Part shown: one piece after another, positions 12,701 to 25,546 of the stretch
How positions within the stretch are numbered: the stretch's first letter is position 1
How the letters are laid out: each line of letters starts with the position of its first letter
Assembly (NCBI GenBank): GCA_004009845.1
Contig: RMBW01000007.1
Span: forward strand, 534,907 to 598,906
Reading direction: 5' to 3'
DNA from: Davidsoniella eucalypti
Lineage: Eukaryota; Ascomycota; Sordariomycetes; Microascales; Ceratocystidaceae
DNA length: 64,000 nucleotides
Program-made: the position numbers and the translations under genes
Notes under the pieces: model-generated
What the model was told of the DNA's origin: nothing
Database searches by the model: none
Seen by the model: the letters and a program-made list of their open reading frames with translations, nothing else

Positions 12701-15700
12701 CTTGCGCTTCTCGCGATCTAACAGCAAAGAGTTCGGCATCTGCTGGAGTTGCTGATACTGTTGTAGATGTTGGATTTGCTGAGCTGGCATTTGCACATGA
12801 CCCGCCTGGCTTAAATGTGCAAGATTGACAGCCATTTGGTTTAGCTCATGTTGGTGCTGCTGTTGTTGCTGCAGCACTAGAATATCTTGTGGTTGGCCGA
12901 GGGGCGTCTGAGACTGAAGAAGCTGCAGGTGTTGGGTTTGCTGGGGTTGTTGTAGCTGAAGTTGCTGGGCTTGAAGCTGTTGTAACTGTAGTTGCTGCTG
13001 GTATTGGTAAGCATCTACTTGGTGGGTATCGCCGAGCAGAGAGTGTACAGGATCCAGAGGAACAGCCTGTAGAGCCGGAGCATTAGCAACCGCTTCAGTT
13101 GCACCAAATTGTTCTGCTACAGATGAATAGACGGGGCCTACGGTCGTAATCGGGGGCTCGGTAGCAGCCTGAGTTGAGGTCATGGTCATAGGGGGAGCTG
13201 GAAGTGGAATGGTGAAAGACTGAGGTTGAGGTTTGGGCGGTTGAGGCTTAGGTGGTTGAGGCAGCGCAATGGGGGCATGAACTGGTCGTGACGGTGTAGG
13301 TTCTGCAGTGGCAGCTTGTAAAGCATGTACGGGGTCAGCTTGTACCAGGGCCTGCAGACTAAGCAAAGCGTCATCAGAGCCACCCAAGTCTGCTGAGGGA
13401 TCTAGCATTGGAGGTGAGGGAGCAACAGAAATGGCGGCAGCAGCAGCAGCATCGGCAGCAGCCTTATCTGCCTTTGCCCGAGCTTCCGTTTGCCGTTTCT
13501 TTTCGGCTTCAGCTTCTGCCTTGAGCTTGGCTTTAGCTGTTGCTTCAGCTTCGGCTTCAGCCTCTGCCTTGGCTTTTGCAGCAGCTTTTGCAGCAGCTTT
13601 AGCCTCTGCTTTAGCCTGTTCTTCAGCCTCGTCTTCTTTACGCTGGCGCTCCTGTTCTTGGAGCATACGTTTGCGTTCACGATGTTCGCGCTTTGACATT
13701 ATTCCATCCTTAGGAGGACGTCCAGGACCTCTCCGTTTAGATGGCGCTGGAAGAGCATCAGATGAACCTTCGGCATAGCCTTGACCGTTCTTAGAGTCCC
13801 GAGAAATGGACTTCATGGGAGTCTTGCCAGAAAGCTTGATAGACTTCCTGGGTCGTGGGTTATCATCCTCAGACAATGGAACTTCGGATAGATCTGACTG
13901 ATCACTTGATTCATTGCCCTGAGTCATGCGAGCTTCGAAATCCAGGCTCATCTCTTTGCCACCTTCAAAATATCGCTTATTGAGAGGCCGTCTCTCTTCC
14001 TCTTCGATATTCTCAAGGTGTTCCCCGCCAGTCATACCTCGTTCTACACCATTAATGATAAAGGTGAAGATCACGTCATTGATCTGAAGAGAATCATGAC
14101 TTCGGAGAACGATACTAGGAGACCGGACCATCTCCTCGTTACGGAAAAAGCCATTGCGATGGAGACGGAAAGCCTCGAAGACGTGAGTCTTGGGATTGAA
14201 CTGGATCTTCATATGTTGGCGCGAGATTCCTTTCATCTTTGCAGCAATGTTCGGACCGGGGGAATGGATTCCCAAGAATGCGACGTATTCGGGCGAAGGC
14301 CTTAGAGCGGCAAGGTCGACGGCGGCAGATCCTGGCGTATGCGAAACATATTGTCGGTCGGTAATCATGTTGTCGTCGGGTGCCTGGGAGGTCGATGCAC
14401 CGTTTTCATAGACGTTCGGAGTGTTCTTGAATCGAGGTCGTCGGCGTCGGGCACTTTTGTCGTTGGAATCCTCGTCAGACTCTGGACCTAGCATACCACC
14501 CTCTTCACTAATGTAAGACTTGGAGAACTTGCGATCCTCGATGATCTCTGATGGTGGCTCAAGGCCATGATCTGTATAGTCACGTTTTCTTTCCAAAGCC
14601 CGGGCTTCGTCTTTACGGGCCTGTCTTAGGGCACGCTGGTCGCGGCCTATTATCACAGAATAGGTGGTCATTTGGAAGGTACTGTCGGCAAACTCGATTC
14701 GCGCAAACGATTCTAAGCCGGTACTATCCAGGCCCTTTCGGAGATTGCGGGCAGAGCCATGGGACAATGAGCCCGAGTGTGAAGATTCCACGTCTGCCAC
14801 ATCCATCACTGAAAAATCGACCTGGGATGGAGCTACGGTTGCGGGGTGGTTCATAGTGCCGTTGCCACGAATATCTTGGGGATAGCTAGATGACCGTGAC
14901 GATAGTAGGGCATGTAAAATCGAGCGATTGGTGTTCAATCCCAAGCTCAAATTTGATCCCATAGAAGCGGCGGCATGTTGCTGGGCAAAGGCGGAAGGTG
15001 TGCGAGGAATGGACGAAAGAGCCAGCATGTCGAGAGGGGCCGGCTCAGTGGCAGAGAGGGGTAGGTCAGTAGCGGCGAAGAAAGCTGTGCTATCAATCTC
15101 CATCGGCGTAGCATTGGCAGCGATATCAATGGCCGTGGCAGCTGCAAGCGCAGCAGCAGACATTGGTGAAGGTGTTGCAGGGACTAGACGAAAGAGATGC
15201 GTGTTAGTTCGCAAACAAAATCAAGGGCGTTGCTTAAAGTGCTTACCAGCCGAAGTAACAACAGACGCAAATTCCTTAGTATTTTGTGGCGGTTCATACG
15301 GGACGAGAGCGCTTTCGGGATGGGTGGTAGGCTCTGCGTCTACGGTAGCATTCTCAGTCTTGTTAGCTTCCGATACCTGGTGTGCTGTTGGCGGAAGAGA
15401 GTTTGCGCGAGGCTGAGGGGGGGCACTATTTGCTCCAGGAGCAGCATCGGTGGCAGTACCGGTATCGGTATTGGGAAGAGCAGGCGTTGGTGTTTTAGGC
15501 GCTTCGACAACAGTGGTTTGGGTAGCCGGCGGAGGTGTGGCGGCGCGATCGGAGGGCGGCGTGCTTTGTCGACCTTTTTCAGGCCGGGGTGGCGGCGGTG
15601 ATTTAGGAGCAGGTGTAACTCCAGCATCAGATAAGGGATTTAGCGGTGGTACAGGTTCTGAAGCTTCTGCTGTCGGGTTTGGTGCTGGCTCTGCTTCGGG

Positions 15701-16045
15701 CTTCGGTTCTGACGGTTGTGATGGCGGGGGCGCTAATGTGGGCACTGTCTGTTGTTGTGATGCCAAAGAGGCTGAAGGCAGGACCGAAGAAGCGGCAGGC
15801 GGCGACGGGGCCGATGAAGAGTCGGAGTCAATGTCCATGGGCACCTGTTCGTCGTCGTCATCGTTGTCGGAATCAAGGAGGGTGGGATTGCGATGGCTAT
15901 TATCGACGTCGACAGCAAGAGAATGCGGCGGCTGGTTAGGTAAGCCGTGATGAATTTTGTCGGAAACCGCCACTTGCGGCATGGCAACTGGCATAACTGG
16001 CATAGGCGGCGCAGGGCCAGAAACGCTCATTTGGGACGAAGTCAT
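9707..16045 (-). CDS. FHL1: Fhl1-type FHA + forkhead transcription factor
   Basis: Fhl1 in yeasts binds ribosomal-protein gene promoters and recruits Ifh1 through its FHA domain. Two exons: 16045-15247 and 15183-9707, joined across a 63-nt intron (GTAAGC donor, CTAG acceptor), giving about 2091 aa. I start at the ATG of MTSSQMSV because the longer frame begins with GTG. Order: disordered acidic/Pro-rich N-terminus; FHA domain ~424-645 (FARIEFADSTFQM, VIIGRD, ISRQHMKIQF), interrupted by a long charged insert; AT-hook-like RRGPGRPPK ~750; Ala/Lys helix-like run; Gln-rich block; second GRPRK motif ~1098; forkhead domain ~1165-1245 (KPSKNYSILI, YPWFYF, WESSVRHNLI, FRKDE); a conserved-looking helical stretch ~1420-1560; then a ~430-residue Pro/Ala/Val/Thr/Ser tail of degenerate repeats. 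FHA plus forkhead identifies the family; the protein is roughly twice the yeast length. Confidence 0.9.
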
Positions 16046-16805
16046 CGCTGCGCAGCGAGGCAGCTCGTTCGTCGACAGACGAGGCACGAAAAGTCGGAGG
16101 CGGTGATGGCGGGCGGGAAGAGAAGAGAGTCTGGTCGAGGCTCGACAGGCTCACAACCAGCGGCATGAGGCAGGCTGGAGGATAGTGTCGGTGAGATAGC
16201 TGAGGAGGGGATGGCAGAGGGTCCGATTGGCCTCTTACGTGAAGGACTTTGTTGTTGAAGCGAGTGATGATCGCTGTCGAGCAAAGATCGCCCACAAACT
16301 GGAATTGCCGAGCAAGAAAAAAAAAAGAAAGAAACAAAAATCTACACTCAAAACCAAGCGCCTGGGCAGGGCTGCGAAAATCGAAAAAGTCCTTCTATAA
16401 CTTTACAGATGGGAAAAAAATACAGAGTAGGATTAGTTTCGCCAAGTGAGAGCCATCTGCGCTAGATTTGCCAAACAGTCTTCGGGCACGGATGGGTGGG
16501 GCCCGTCGTGATTGGCTGCTGGCCTTAGTCAGCAGCTTCTGCCCCACCCTGTTCTAGTGCTGATCCTGGTTCCGTCTTTCGTTCGCTTCTGTCTTTCACT
16601 TTTCGGCAGGTACCCAGTCCGTCAGCGCCTGCCGTTTAGAGAGGGCCTAAAAAAGAAAGAGGCCAGCCACTAAGACGACCGCCCCAATCGCAATACAGCG
16701 GCCACTATATTCGCACGATCGCATGGCACAGGTAAGAGAACTACCACAGTGTAGTGCTTGTAGAGGTGTATTCATGGTCTATATACGTATGCGCCAGCTC
16801 CCAAA
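16046..16805. other. spacer between FHL1 start and AFG1 stop
   Basis: Holds the FHL1 promoter/5' leader and the AFG1 3' flank. Low-complexity A/G runs lie near 16318-16440. No further gene is supported. Confidence 0.5.
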
Positions 16806-18956
16806 TTACCCACTGGAGCTTGTTGCCTGTGGCGGCGCCTGTTGCTGCTGTTGCTGCTGTTGCTGCTGTTGCTGCTGCTGCTCCCCCGCGGCCAAGAACT
16901 TGGTCCGCTCGATCGCATATCGCGAGAGGCCCGCATGTCCGTCGACTGGCACCCGCTTGCCCATTGTGATCTCAGTGACCCGCGACCCCGCACGATCCAT
17001 GTCATGCGCCTTGAGCTTCTGCGACGGCTGTGACCGTTCCCAGTGCCGCGCCTCAGCTGGCAACGGCCGCCACCACTGGCCCTCTCGTGAATGCCACAGC
17101 CTACCGCATAGTTCCCAGAGCCGGCTGGCCGCCCGCTTGTAGGCAAACCGCTCGTCTTCGCCGGTAAACGAGCTGGTCTTGGTGTAATCGACCCTGAACG
17201 ATGGGCCGTGCTGCGACCCCGCATCGCGGTCCGGGTCGTATTGAGATGTAGCTGCCGGCGTGTCGTAGTAGGACACATTGGGTCGGAATGGCGCCGATTG
17301 GTCTTGGTAGACCTCGGCAATGGTCTCGGAGTACGTAGCATCTTCGTTCTCCGGCTCCGGTGCTGCCACTCCTGTTCCCGGTGCGCTAGAGCTACTTTTA
17401 GGCCGTGCATCGGGGAAGAAGAGGTCGTCGGGGCCTAGCTCGGCTCTAAGATGTAGTTTACAGCCGGCCTCGTATAGCGCATCGAGAAAGTTGATAAAGC
17501 GCCGGGCCTCGCTTGTTTGCGTAGTTGTAAGTGCTGGAACATGGTCGATGATGAATGTGTGATAAGTTGATGCCAGAGTAATGTAGTCGGCCGGTCCTAA
17601 TGATGAGGCTAGATCGCTAAAGTTGAAGAATGCCACGCCGTCGCAGGCCTTCGGTATGTGGACAGCGCGCCCATAGACGTAGAGGGTTTGCTTCTGCCAT
17701 GAAAGGCCCTCCGGCACCGCTACTAAGCCTGTCAAGTCCTCGCTGCCCTCGCTCTGGAGTAGATAATACCGGGGTAGGGACCGCAGTACCAGCATGTCGT
17801 CCGGCTCTACCTCGTCCGGTCCTGCTGTATGTTGCTCAACGGTATTTTCAAAACTACGTGCATCAACTGGCTGGGCGGTGGAACTGAGAACTGTAGCTTC
17901 ACGGGCAGTTTCGGCGACATCTCGCCTTCTATAATCGGTAGATCCATCCATGTTCCAAAAGTCGCAGCGCGCCTTAAGGACCTCTACAAATGCGGCAAAG
18001 TCGCTCGAGCTTGCGGACAGCTCGCCTTTTTGTTGCTTCATGCCAAACGAGAGGAATTTGGTCACTAAATCTCGGAACGGCGCCGGCGCATAGTCTACGC
18101 CCGATGCCCGCTGCAGTTCCTCGGGCATGCGGTTAGACGATGCTATCAGTACGCCGCCCAGATGGAAGAATGCAATCATGAGGTGATTCAAGATCTTGCT
18201 GGCTGCACGGTCTGGCATCTGGAATTCATCAAGGAACAGCACAGGCGATTCTTTGACTAGCTTCTGTGCCATCCATAGGAGCGAGTATGACTGTTGGTCG
18301 TCTGTGCCGTTGAAGTGCGGGTTTTGCATGCGGAAAGCCTCTAGCTGTGAGAATATATATAACATAAACGTATTGAAGTGCCAGCGTCTTTTGCGACTAG
18401 TCGGAAGCCCCTCTGCTAGCAAGTCCAGTAGCATTGATTTGCCGGTGCCGACTTCGCCTGAGACGAATAGACCCTTTGGCGAATCGATCTCCACCGCCTG
18501 CTCATGGCTGCTTAGAAGCTTTACGAGCGCCATGTCCTCGGCATGCGGCGAGCGCACCAAATGCTTGAACAGCGGGTTCCTCCATATTGGATGGCCGCGT
18601 ACAGCGAGCTCTCCAGCAGTGTCTTCGTTGTCTTTGGCACCGAGAGTGCGGGTGGTAAGCTTTGCGACCTGTTTGAGCCGAGTTTGGTACTCGGCCGCCG
18701 GCACATAATCCTTCAAGCGCGAGTAGACGCCTCGGAGATGAAGCGCCAAACGATGCTGCGCATGGTTTGGCAAAAGTGAGCCCGTTGAAACCAGCGTCTG
18801 GTACTTGACCAGCGGGTCGGTGATGGCAGGTACAGAACTGAAAGGCTGGTGTCGCAAACCAGATCGTTGTCGCAGGGTGCAGAGTTGTACCGAGCCGGCA
18901 GATGCTGCAGCACAAATTACGGTTCTGCTAGGAGAAACAGCGGTCATGCGGCGCAT
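16806..18956 (-). CDS. AFG1: Afg1/Lace1-family mitochondrial AAA+-type ATPase
   Basis: Afg1 is a mitochondrial P-loop ATPase that helps degrade or mature respiratory-chain subunits. The frame is a single exon of 716 aa. I start at ATG 18956 (MRRMTAVSPSRTV), because the longer open frame begins at GTG; a second ATG lies at 18947. The N-terminus is basic, Ser/Ala-rich and lacks acidic residues, as expected of a mitochondrial presequence. Walker A GEVGTGKSML is near residue 170 and Walker B VLFLDEF near 240. The following ASNRMPEEL region matches the sensor part of the family, and FINFLDALYE plus FAYKRAASRLWEL match its C-terminal half. Most Afg1 proteins are 450-550 aa; here Asp/Ser-rich inserts lengthen the C-terminal part, and the protein ends in a 14-Gln run followed by APPQATSSSG. 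It is divergently transcribed from NUP133. Confidence 0.9.
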   Translation of the reverse strand: MRRMTAVSPSRTVICAAASAGSVQLCTLRQRSGLRHQPFSSVPAITDPLVKYQTLVSTGSLLPNHAQHRLALHLRGVYSRLKDYVPAAEYQTRLKQVAKLTTRTLGAKDNEDTAGELAVRGHPIWRNPLFKHLVRSPHAEDMALVKLLSSHEQAVEIDSPKGLFVSGEVGTGKSMLLDLLAEGLPTSRKRRWHFNTFMLYIFSQLEAFRMQNPHFNGTDDQQSYSLLWMAQKLVKESPVLFLDEFQMPDRAASKILNHLMIAFFHLGGVLIASSNRMPEELQRASGVDYAPAPFRDLVTKFLSFGMKQQKGELSASSSDFAAFVEVLKARCDFWNMDGSTDYRRRDVAETAREATVLSSTAQPVDARSFENTVEQHTAGPDEVEPDDMLVLRSLPRYYLLQSEGSEDLTGLVAVPEGLSWQKQTLYVYGRAVHIPKACDGVAFFNFSDLASSLGPADYITLASTYHTFIIDHVPALTTTQTSEARRFINFLDALYEAGCKLHLRAELGPDDLFFPDARPKSSSSAPGTGVAAPEPENEDATYSETIAEVYQDQSAPFRPNVSYYDTPAATSQYDPDRDAGSQHGPSFRVDYTKTSSFTGEDERFAYKRAASRLWELCGRLWHSREGQWWRPLPAEARHWERSQPSQKLKAHDMDRAGSRVTEITMGKRVPVDGHAGLSRYAIERTKFLAAGEQQQQQQQQQQQQQQAPPQATSSSG
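16839..16880 (-). repeat. CAG/CAA repeat encoding a 14-Gln tract
   Basis: Fourteen consecutive Gln codons, mostly CAG with regularly spaced CAA interruptions, lie ten codons before the AFG1 stop. A triplet repeat of this kind is a likely length-polymorphic site. Confidence 0.95.
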
Positions 18957-20137
18957 ATTTAACGGCAGCCTGCAGATATAAGAGAGTATGAAAAAAGGGA
19001 GGGAGCTAGAGAGCCTATGGTAGGACACAGACAGATAAACCTCTTCACTTAAAATTCAGAGATATACCAAAATTTAGAACAACATCTATCTTTGTGTAGA
19101 CTTGTTTCGTTAGAGTTTTGTAGAGCACCTATTAACGGAGCTGCAAATCATATTGCGCCGAGACGCTCGCCCTAACTTCTTTTAGTGTCTTATACCATGT
19201 AAACCAGTAGGGTTAACCATGTAACCCTCGCTAGTTTTGTCTAAGCTTGTAAAAAAATATTTGTTGCTAAGATCAGATAAAGAGAGGACTAGCTACTATA
19301 GGGCCTCTAAATGATCCCAGATTATAAAAAAAAGAATGAAAAAAGACGGCGTGCGACGCAATGCCACAGACCAAGTCGCGTCAAGCTTCTATACTATGCT
19401 ACATACTACTGTACTATGTTGTAGTAGAAGGCATGCCAAGGACTGCAGCTAAATTGATAGACTGCCTGATCAAAAAATCCCATTAAGCTGCTGCGCGCTC
19501 ATGCACAGACCTTGACAACCTGTTTAGCCCTGCAAAAATCGCCTGAAGAAGAGCTTGAAAGGACTCTAGGGAGGGTTCTCTGCGCTTGTAATGCAATAAG
19601 CTGCATGTTTGACCCGTGATCACGTGAGCCAAGCACTCAAACAGTTAGGCAACCCAGCCTTTTGTGGGTCTGCCACCGCGGTTGTCCAGTAAGCGAAGTT
19701 TTTTGTTGATGCTCGTTCTTTCCGCCCAATCAATCCAAGGCCAGGCTCAGTTCATCACGTATCTTCGTGCAGCTTCGCTTTTTTTTTTTTTATTGTTAAA
19801 TTCTTTTTTTTTTTTTACGGCCATTCTTTTTCCCTAATTTCAGAATCACTCTTTTTGCTGTCGTATCAATCCGACAGCCTGTCTTCTATTCTACCCTCAT
19901 CGGCTTGCTGGAAACCCTATTCTCGCCGTGTTTAGATCACGCGTTAGCTGTCCTGTCGCCGATGTACTAATTTATCTACCTTTGTTTTGTTTGGCTTGTC
20001 GAGAGCTACCGCTATTCATCCATCATCACACTAGTCGTAGCTACCATCACCACTAGACCAGATTTGCTTCTGCATATAGCCTCACGGCCGAGAAGTCACC
20101 TCGAATAGACAGCTGCCCAATACGCACTCCTCCCACA
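18957..20137. promoter_or_regulatory. divergent promoter region between AFG1 and NUP133
   Basis: The two genes are transcribed away from each other from this 1.18-kb space. It contains a palindromic CACGTG (bHLH-type E-box) at 19621-19626, a CCAAT box near 19726 and two poly-T runs at about 19780-19816. Poly(dT) tracts often deplete nucleosomes in fungal promoters. No ORF or RNA gene is supported; which element serves which gene is unknown. Confidence 0.45.
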
Positions 20138-23100
20138 ATGTTTTCGCCCAACGCCGCTGAACAGGGCATGCAGACTCGCAGCCGTCGTCGCCGCCAAAGA
20201 CCCAAGAGCACCGATGAGGCCGAGCCGTTACCCAAGGCGAAACGCCAGCGTTTGCCCTTGGCCGAGAATGTGACCTCGAACCCGACATCAAAGACAAAAA
20301 TCGATGCTGCCGCCGTGCCTGAGATGGCCGAGGTCAGATCCACAAAGATTGCCATGCTGGATGTCTCGCCATCACCAGCCTCGGAAAAATTGGGCTTGAG
20401 TCTGGATGCGCCGCGCAGAGAACTCTCCATGCGTGCAAAGAAGCCAAAGACTGGCGAGCGCGCTAGCAAAGGCGATGGCAGTGTGGTTCTGGTACGATAT
20501 AATTACCCCCTTCAATATCATGCGACCTGTACATATTTTGCTAACTACTCCGTTTCTCACTTCATAGGCTACGAACAACGCCTTCACTGTAAGCAAACTC
20601 GCTGCTTTGCCGGATCGTATGCGCACTGAAGCACTCGGTAAGTTACACATTTCGCCACCAAACTACAGCAATACCCTATTTCTAACACATCCATTGAAGA
20701 AGCCCAACGAGGCGACATTTTCTCATCGACCGGCTACGGCCTTTCTCTCACACATACCCACGCATTGGTTTGGCCCTACACATCGCCTGCACCATCGCCC
20801 GAAACCTTTACATTCACGCTGCCCCAGGCCCCCAGAAGTCCCGACGATGCCTTGCCACTGGGATCTTTGGTGGCACCATCAGCCTCAAGTCCGGAACCCG
20901 GCCTGGTAGTCATCATTCCATCCACAGGCCGTATCACATTCTGGGAGTCAATTTCCAGTGCTGCGACCATGGATTTGATGCGCCAACAACGTCATGGCGT
21001 TGAGCACACCATCCAGGGACTTTCGAACGGCGAACACGCGATACAAATCACCTGTGCCGACCCTTCCGGGTTTCTGGTCGCATTTAGTAGTGGTCGTCTA
21101 GGCTATATTTCAGTTCGTGATGCTCACGGCCGGCCGTCTATCGCGTTTCAGTTCCTCAATTCGAATCTTACCCCTGCCTCATATAGCCTTTTTGGTAGCA
21201 TTCGCAGCGCGCTTGGCCAATATAACGGCCAGGGCGATATTGTTGCAGTTCACTCCGAGCGCACTAACCGTGTCGGAGAACGCAATCTCACTGCAGCTAC
21301 AGCGAAAGGAAAGTTTTTGGCATGGAAATTCCACCGTGGCGGCCAAAATGAGGTGTTGAATGAAGTTGATCTTCGTGATTCTCTCATCAGCGCCATACAC
21401 ACGGCTATTCCACAAACAAAAGATTTCTCCGACGATACCTTCGAAATACTGGATTTTACCTATGTCCCTAAGGGTCTAGATACTAAGCACATGGACATGA
21501 GTCGTCTTAGCGACGCTCTGTCTTCCGATGGCTCCTCTGAGCAGCACCTTTTGTTACTTGTTAGTCTTTCTAAGCGCTACACATCTCGTTACTGTCTAGT
21601 CGAAGTCATCATGACGCCTACTTCCTGCAACATCGGCATGCTACGCCCTCTATCGTCTTACACTACCCCAGTGGCTGCGCAAACCACATCTGGCGCCTCA
21701 AGGCCCAGAATCTACCTCCCTCGACCCGCTCTAGTTGCCTTCGTCATCTTTAACCACTCTGTTGTTGTATCGTCAATCGCCAACCCGCCTGAGTCTCCGG
21801 AGTCCCAACTTCAAGAGGAGGTGACCCATGCCCTTCCCGATATGTTCGAAGATACAATCGATCTTCGTGAAGAGTCCAACCAGGAGATCATCGGATCCGG
21901 ATTTGAGGAAATCTCTTCCGCTCAAGTCACTGGTTATGATGACGTTTGGCTGCATAGACATCTCAAACCCAAAAACCCTGCTGCCATCATCATGGTTCGT
22001 GGCGTTGGCTTGCTACGCATCTCGACTAATGATGTAGACAAGTTTGCCAGTGAGCGTGCCCCAGAAGTCACAGCCAAAAGCAAACTTGAGCAGACCGTCT
22101 TCTTTGGCTCGAAAGCTGGAACGCCTCTTGTCTTTGACGGTCGTCGCGAGGCTCAGTTTAACAACGAGCAGCTTAGCGCCGCTGCTGTTCAACTCAGTCA
22201 CGAGATTCTGAGCTCGTCGAATCCTCACATGGGCACTCTACCAATCACAATGGCAGAGAATCTTGCTAGCCGTAGTGATGCGTTGAAGCGTCTCATTAAG
22301 CACCTTCGTACCACAAATGTCGAGTTGCCTCGATCCGCCAAGTGGGAGATGCTATGGAATGCCGAAAAGATGCATGTTGCTTCTCTGTTCTGGGCTCGTC
22401 ATGAGGAATTTATGGCTGCCAACACATCAGCCAACAAGGAAGAGACATTTATTTACCGCTTGATTTTTTTCATTCACGAGAAGCAGAAGAAGGACATGAA
22501 CAAGGCTATTGGAGAGCTCGATGCCGTTCGTCACTGGTTTATACATGACGTTTGGCGTATGGATCTTTTCATGGCTTGGATCTATGAATCCGTCAAGGTC
22601 ATCTCCAAACATAAGCTCTCTGATGAGTTGCAAGTGACTAATCACATCATTGACGCCATAGATCTGTATTCTATGGCTCTCTCAGCTGCGTACAAGTTCC
22701 GCCAGGACAACCTTGCTGATTACAGACTTGATGATGAGTCCCTTCAACATGGTGTTCTTTCCGATTACAATGGACTGGCAGAACCCTGGACCGGCCAGCG
22801 TCTGGTTTCTGTACAACTCAAGAAACTCCTTGAGATGTGCTACCGCTGGATTAAGACATACGGCCATATCTCGAGCAAATCTTCAGATCTCAAAAGCAAG
22901 ACTCCTTCCTCCGAGTCCATTTCTCAAATCATCGATGGCCTACCAGGGTTGACCGACTATTACCTGCTTTCAACTCTAGAACAGGCTCGTTACTCGATAG
23001 AGAGTCCTAATTCTCGCGATGCTTCATTTGGCCAGCAATGCCAGAAACAATACGACACAGACAAATTCGACAAGGTTGTTCCTCTAGCACAGCTAGAGCT

Positions 23101-24578
23101 ATGGGATCAAGCAGAAGCCTTGGCTAGAAAACATGACAGCTGGGAGGCTATCGCGGAGATTCTCATCACCCACATTGATGCGCTGTCCAACAAAGCCATG
23201 GTTGACAAGAGACTTTCACCTAGTGAGATTCAGCGCATTGAGCGTCTCATCGATGACCAAGAGAAGCGTCTCAATGAATACTTTGCTACTTTGGGCAAGG
23301 AGTTCGCCTATTCTGCTTACGATGTGCTTCTCAAGCATCGTGGCGTCTCAGGGGTACTTGACTTCTCCGGTGACCTGAAAGGATACAAGACAAATTACCT
23401 TCGCGGTAGAGGAGAGCTTGCACGCATCTCCTGGATCCACGACATCCAGCAAGAGCTCGATCTTAGCCACGCCGCCAACACGCTTCTCGATCTCGGATCC
23501 ACACGTGAACAGCAGGTCTGGAACAAGAAAATCGAGTTGAGTTTGGGTAAACTAGCTCTCATGGCCAACGAAGCTAGCAGTAAGTCCAACAAGATTCAGC
23601 CAAAGCTGGGCTTCCCTGATTTCGACAACAGCGATGAGAAGAAGATGGCCGATGTTGATAAGCAGCTTCTTGTTATCAAAATACAAGATGCGCTTTACCA
23701 GGAGGTCTACTCGACTATCATCGAGGCCATCGATGAAGCTGCCGGCGTCCAACTATGTATGGATAAGCATGCTGCGAATATTCCTCAGATTCACAAGGTA
23801 GTCCGTCAAGTGTTTGAGAACGGTATTACCCAGCTTCTCTCACACGAGGCCCTAGATCCTTTGTCTCTCATCGACATCCTAACTCTTGGTATCTGGGAGT
23901 CGATCGATTTCTATGCATTCTTCCTCGCTCTTCAGGTTGCCGATGCCGCCCTGACTGGTGAACAACTCAAAAAGACGGTGCGTCTGATCTGGAGAAGATG
24001 CTTGATTGCCGATGACTGGTCATCTATCAACGCTACTCAATCTCGTGATGATTCTGAACACCTACGTACCCTGGCTCAAACCCAGTTCTTCACAACAGTA
24101 AGACAGTGCTACATTCGTTGTAAGTAAAATCACTAATCAACCATGACCAACCTATCGATCATTACATATCACTAACAATACCGTAGATCAAGATACCAAG
24201 TCTGTCTTCCGTCCGTTGAAACCGTCGGACGTCCACGGTGTCTACACTGATTCCCCCGATCGCCGGTTTTCTAGCATGGAGCAAGCTTACAAGGACAAGC
24301 TCGTGCAAGCGGCTATCTGGGAGGACTCTATTCTCCAGGACTACATAGACAAGCACCGGCTAGAGCACTGGGCGCACACCATATCCACTGATAAGCAAAC
24401 GCTTGTCAACATGGACATGGACTCCATCCGGCCTAAGACGCCTGCTCGGGCGCATTTTGCATTTGAAGACACCGAGAAGCCTTTGGCAGTAACAGCTGCT
24501 CCGGAAATGGCTTCTTCATTCGAGCAACCATCTAGAGCGACGCGGTCATCAAAGCGCTTGAATGGCCTGAAGTACTAA
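20138..24578 (+). CDS. NUP133: nucleoporin Nup133 (Y-complex subunit)
   Basis: Nup133 belongs to the Nup84/Nup107-160 Y-complex of the nuclear pore scaffold. I place four exons: 20138-20491, 20568-20637, 20700-24119 and 24187-24578, giving 1411 aa. Introns are 62-76 nt with CTAAC-type branch sites, and phases agree at each junction (for example ..RTEAL|EAQRGDIFSS). The N-terminus is short, basic and NLS-like (RSRRRRQRP). It is followed by a probable beta-propeller (residues ~140-560: ALVWPYTSP, GLVVIIPSTGRITFWES, SGRLGYISVRD) and a long alpha-helical stack (SAKWEMLWNAEKMH, YKTNYLRGRGELARISWIHD). The last exon ends in a charged tail rich in Ser/Arg. Length and two-part architecture match fungal Nup133. 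The first intron uses a GTACGA donor, the least certain boundary. The region just upstream is shared with divergent AFG1. Confidence 0.88.
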
Positions 24579-25546
24579 GTTGAGCAGTCTTTCTCAAGAT
24601 GTGCCTAACTAGGACATTGCCTCTATTGTTGTGCTCTTTTTACTTATCTTTACACGTACGATCAGCGTTTTGACTTTTTTTTTTCTTTCTTCTTCTTTTG
24701 TCTTCTATCACATCTTCTTTTTCTGGTCATTTGAGAACCCATATATCTTCCATTCTGGTGTTTCCCTTCATTTCTTTCTTTGTGTCTTTATGTGTTGGTT
24801 GTTTTTTGTTTTTCTTTTTCATGGGAATACATGGATTCATAACTCATAACTTGATCACTCTCGGCTTTTTTTACTTGCTCCAGCTAGGCTTTCAAGGCCA
24901 TTTTGCGGGGCTATTCTTCTTTTCTCTAGAGAAGGGGGAAGCTGAGAAAACAAAATAGCCCCTGACGAGGTTTTTCTTTCCTTTTTTACTGTTATCACGG
25001 GCATTTGGATATTTACAATTGTTTCAACCCATACTTTGATTTACTTTTTGATTCCTGCTTCTAGTATTATTTGTCTTCGATTATGTTTTGCAACTTTTTT
25101 TTCTTAGAATGGTTTTGGTCACTGGTATCGACTTAGTTGTCCTTAATCAAACAATTGTTGAACTTTTTTTTCTTTCATAATAATCACATATTTGTATTAC
25201 TATCCTACTACGTACAAGGCTATAAAAAATAGACACGTGATGATGGTGTGCTCAAAGTCTATCGATGATTGCAACATTGCCGTTTTCGACAATCTAGACC
25301 GATGATAGGCTAAGTTGACTCACTTGCTATCAGTATCAACTGATTTGTTATTTCAATGGAGGAGAACGATGTAATATGTTTGTGCTTTGTGCTTTGTGTC
25401 ACTAAATTTGAAGTCGAGAGTATGTTTCTATCTATATGACAATCGAAATCGTGATCTGTTGTCGACATTTTAGCATCTTCTGTCGTTATCCAATATATTA
25501 GATCTTGTCAGACCAAGACGTTCGTTCGCCGCTGTTATCTCCGAGA
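24579..25546. other. NUP133 3' flank (T-rich) and promoter of the 2OG oxygenase
   Basis: From about 24590 to 25190 the plus strand is T/C-rich, so NUP133 is followed by a long coding-strand pyrimidine tract. The remaining ~350 bp precede the oxygenase. Hydrophobic ORFs here are compositional. Confidence 0.5.

Noticed and set aside
15184..19028. Longer protein starts (GTG at 16087 and 19028; likewise TTG at 25505 and 37298)
   Set aside because: Nuclear genes of ascomycetes normally start at ATG; downstream ATGs fit the domain layouts, and the FHL1 second exon is joined by an intron.
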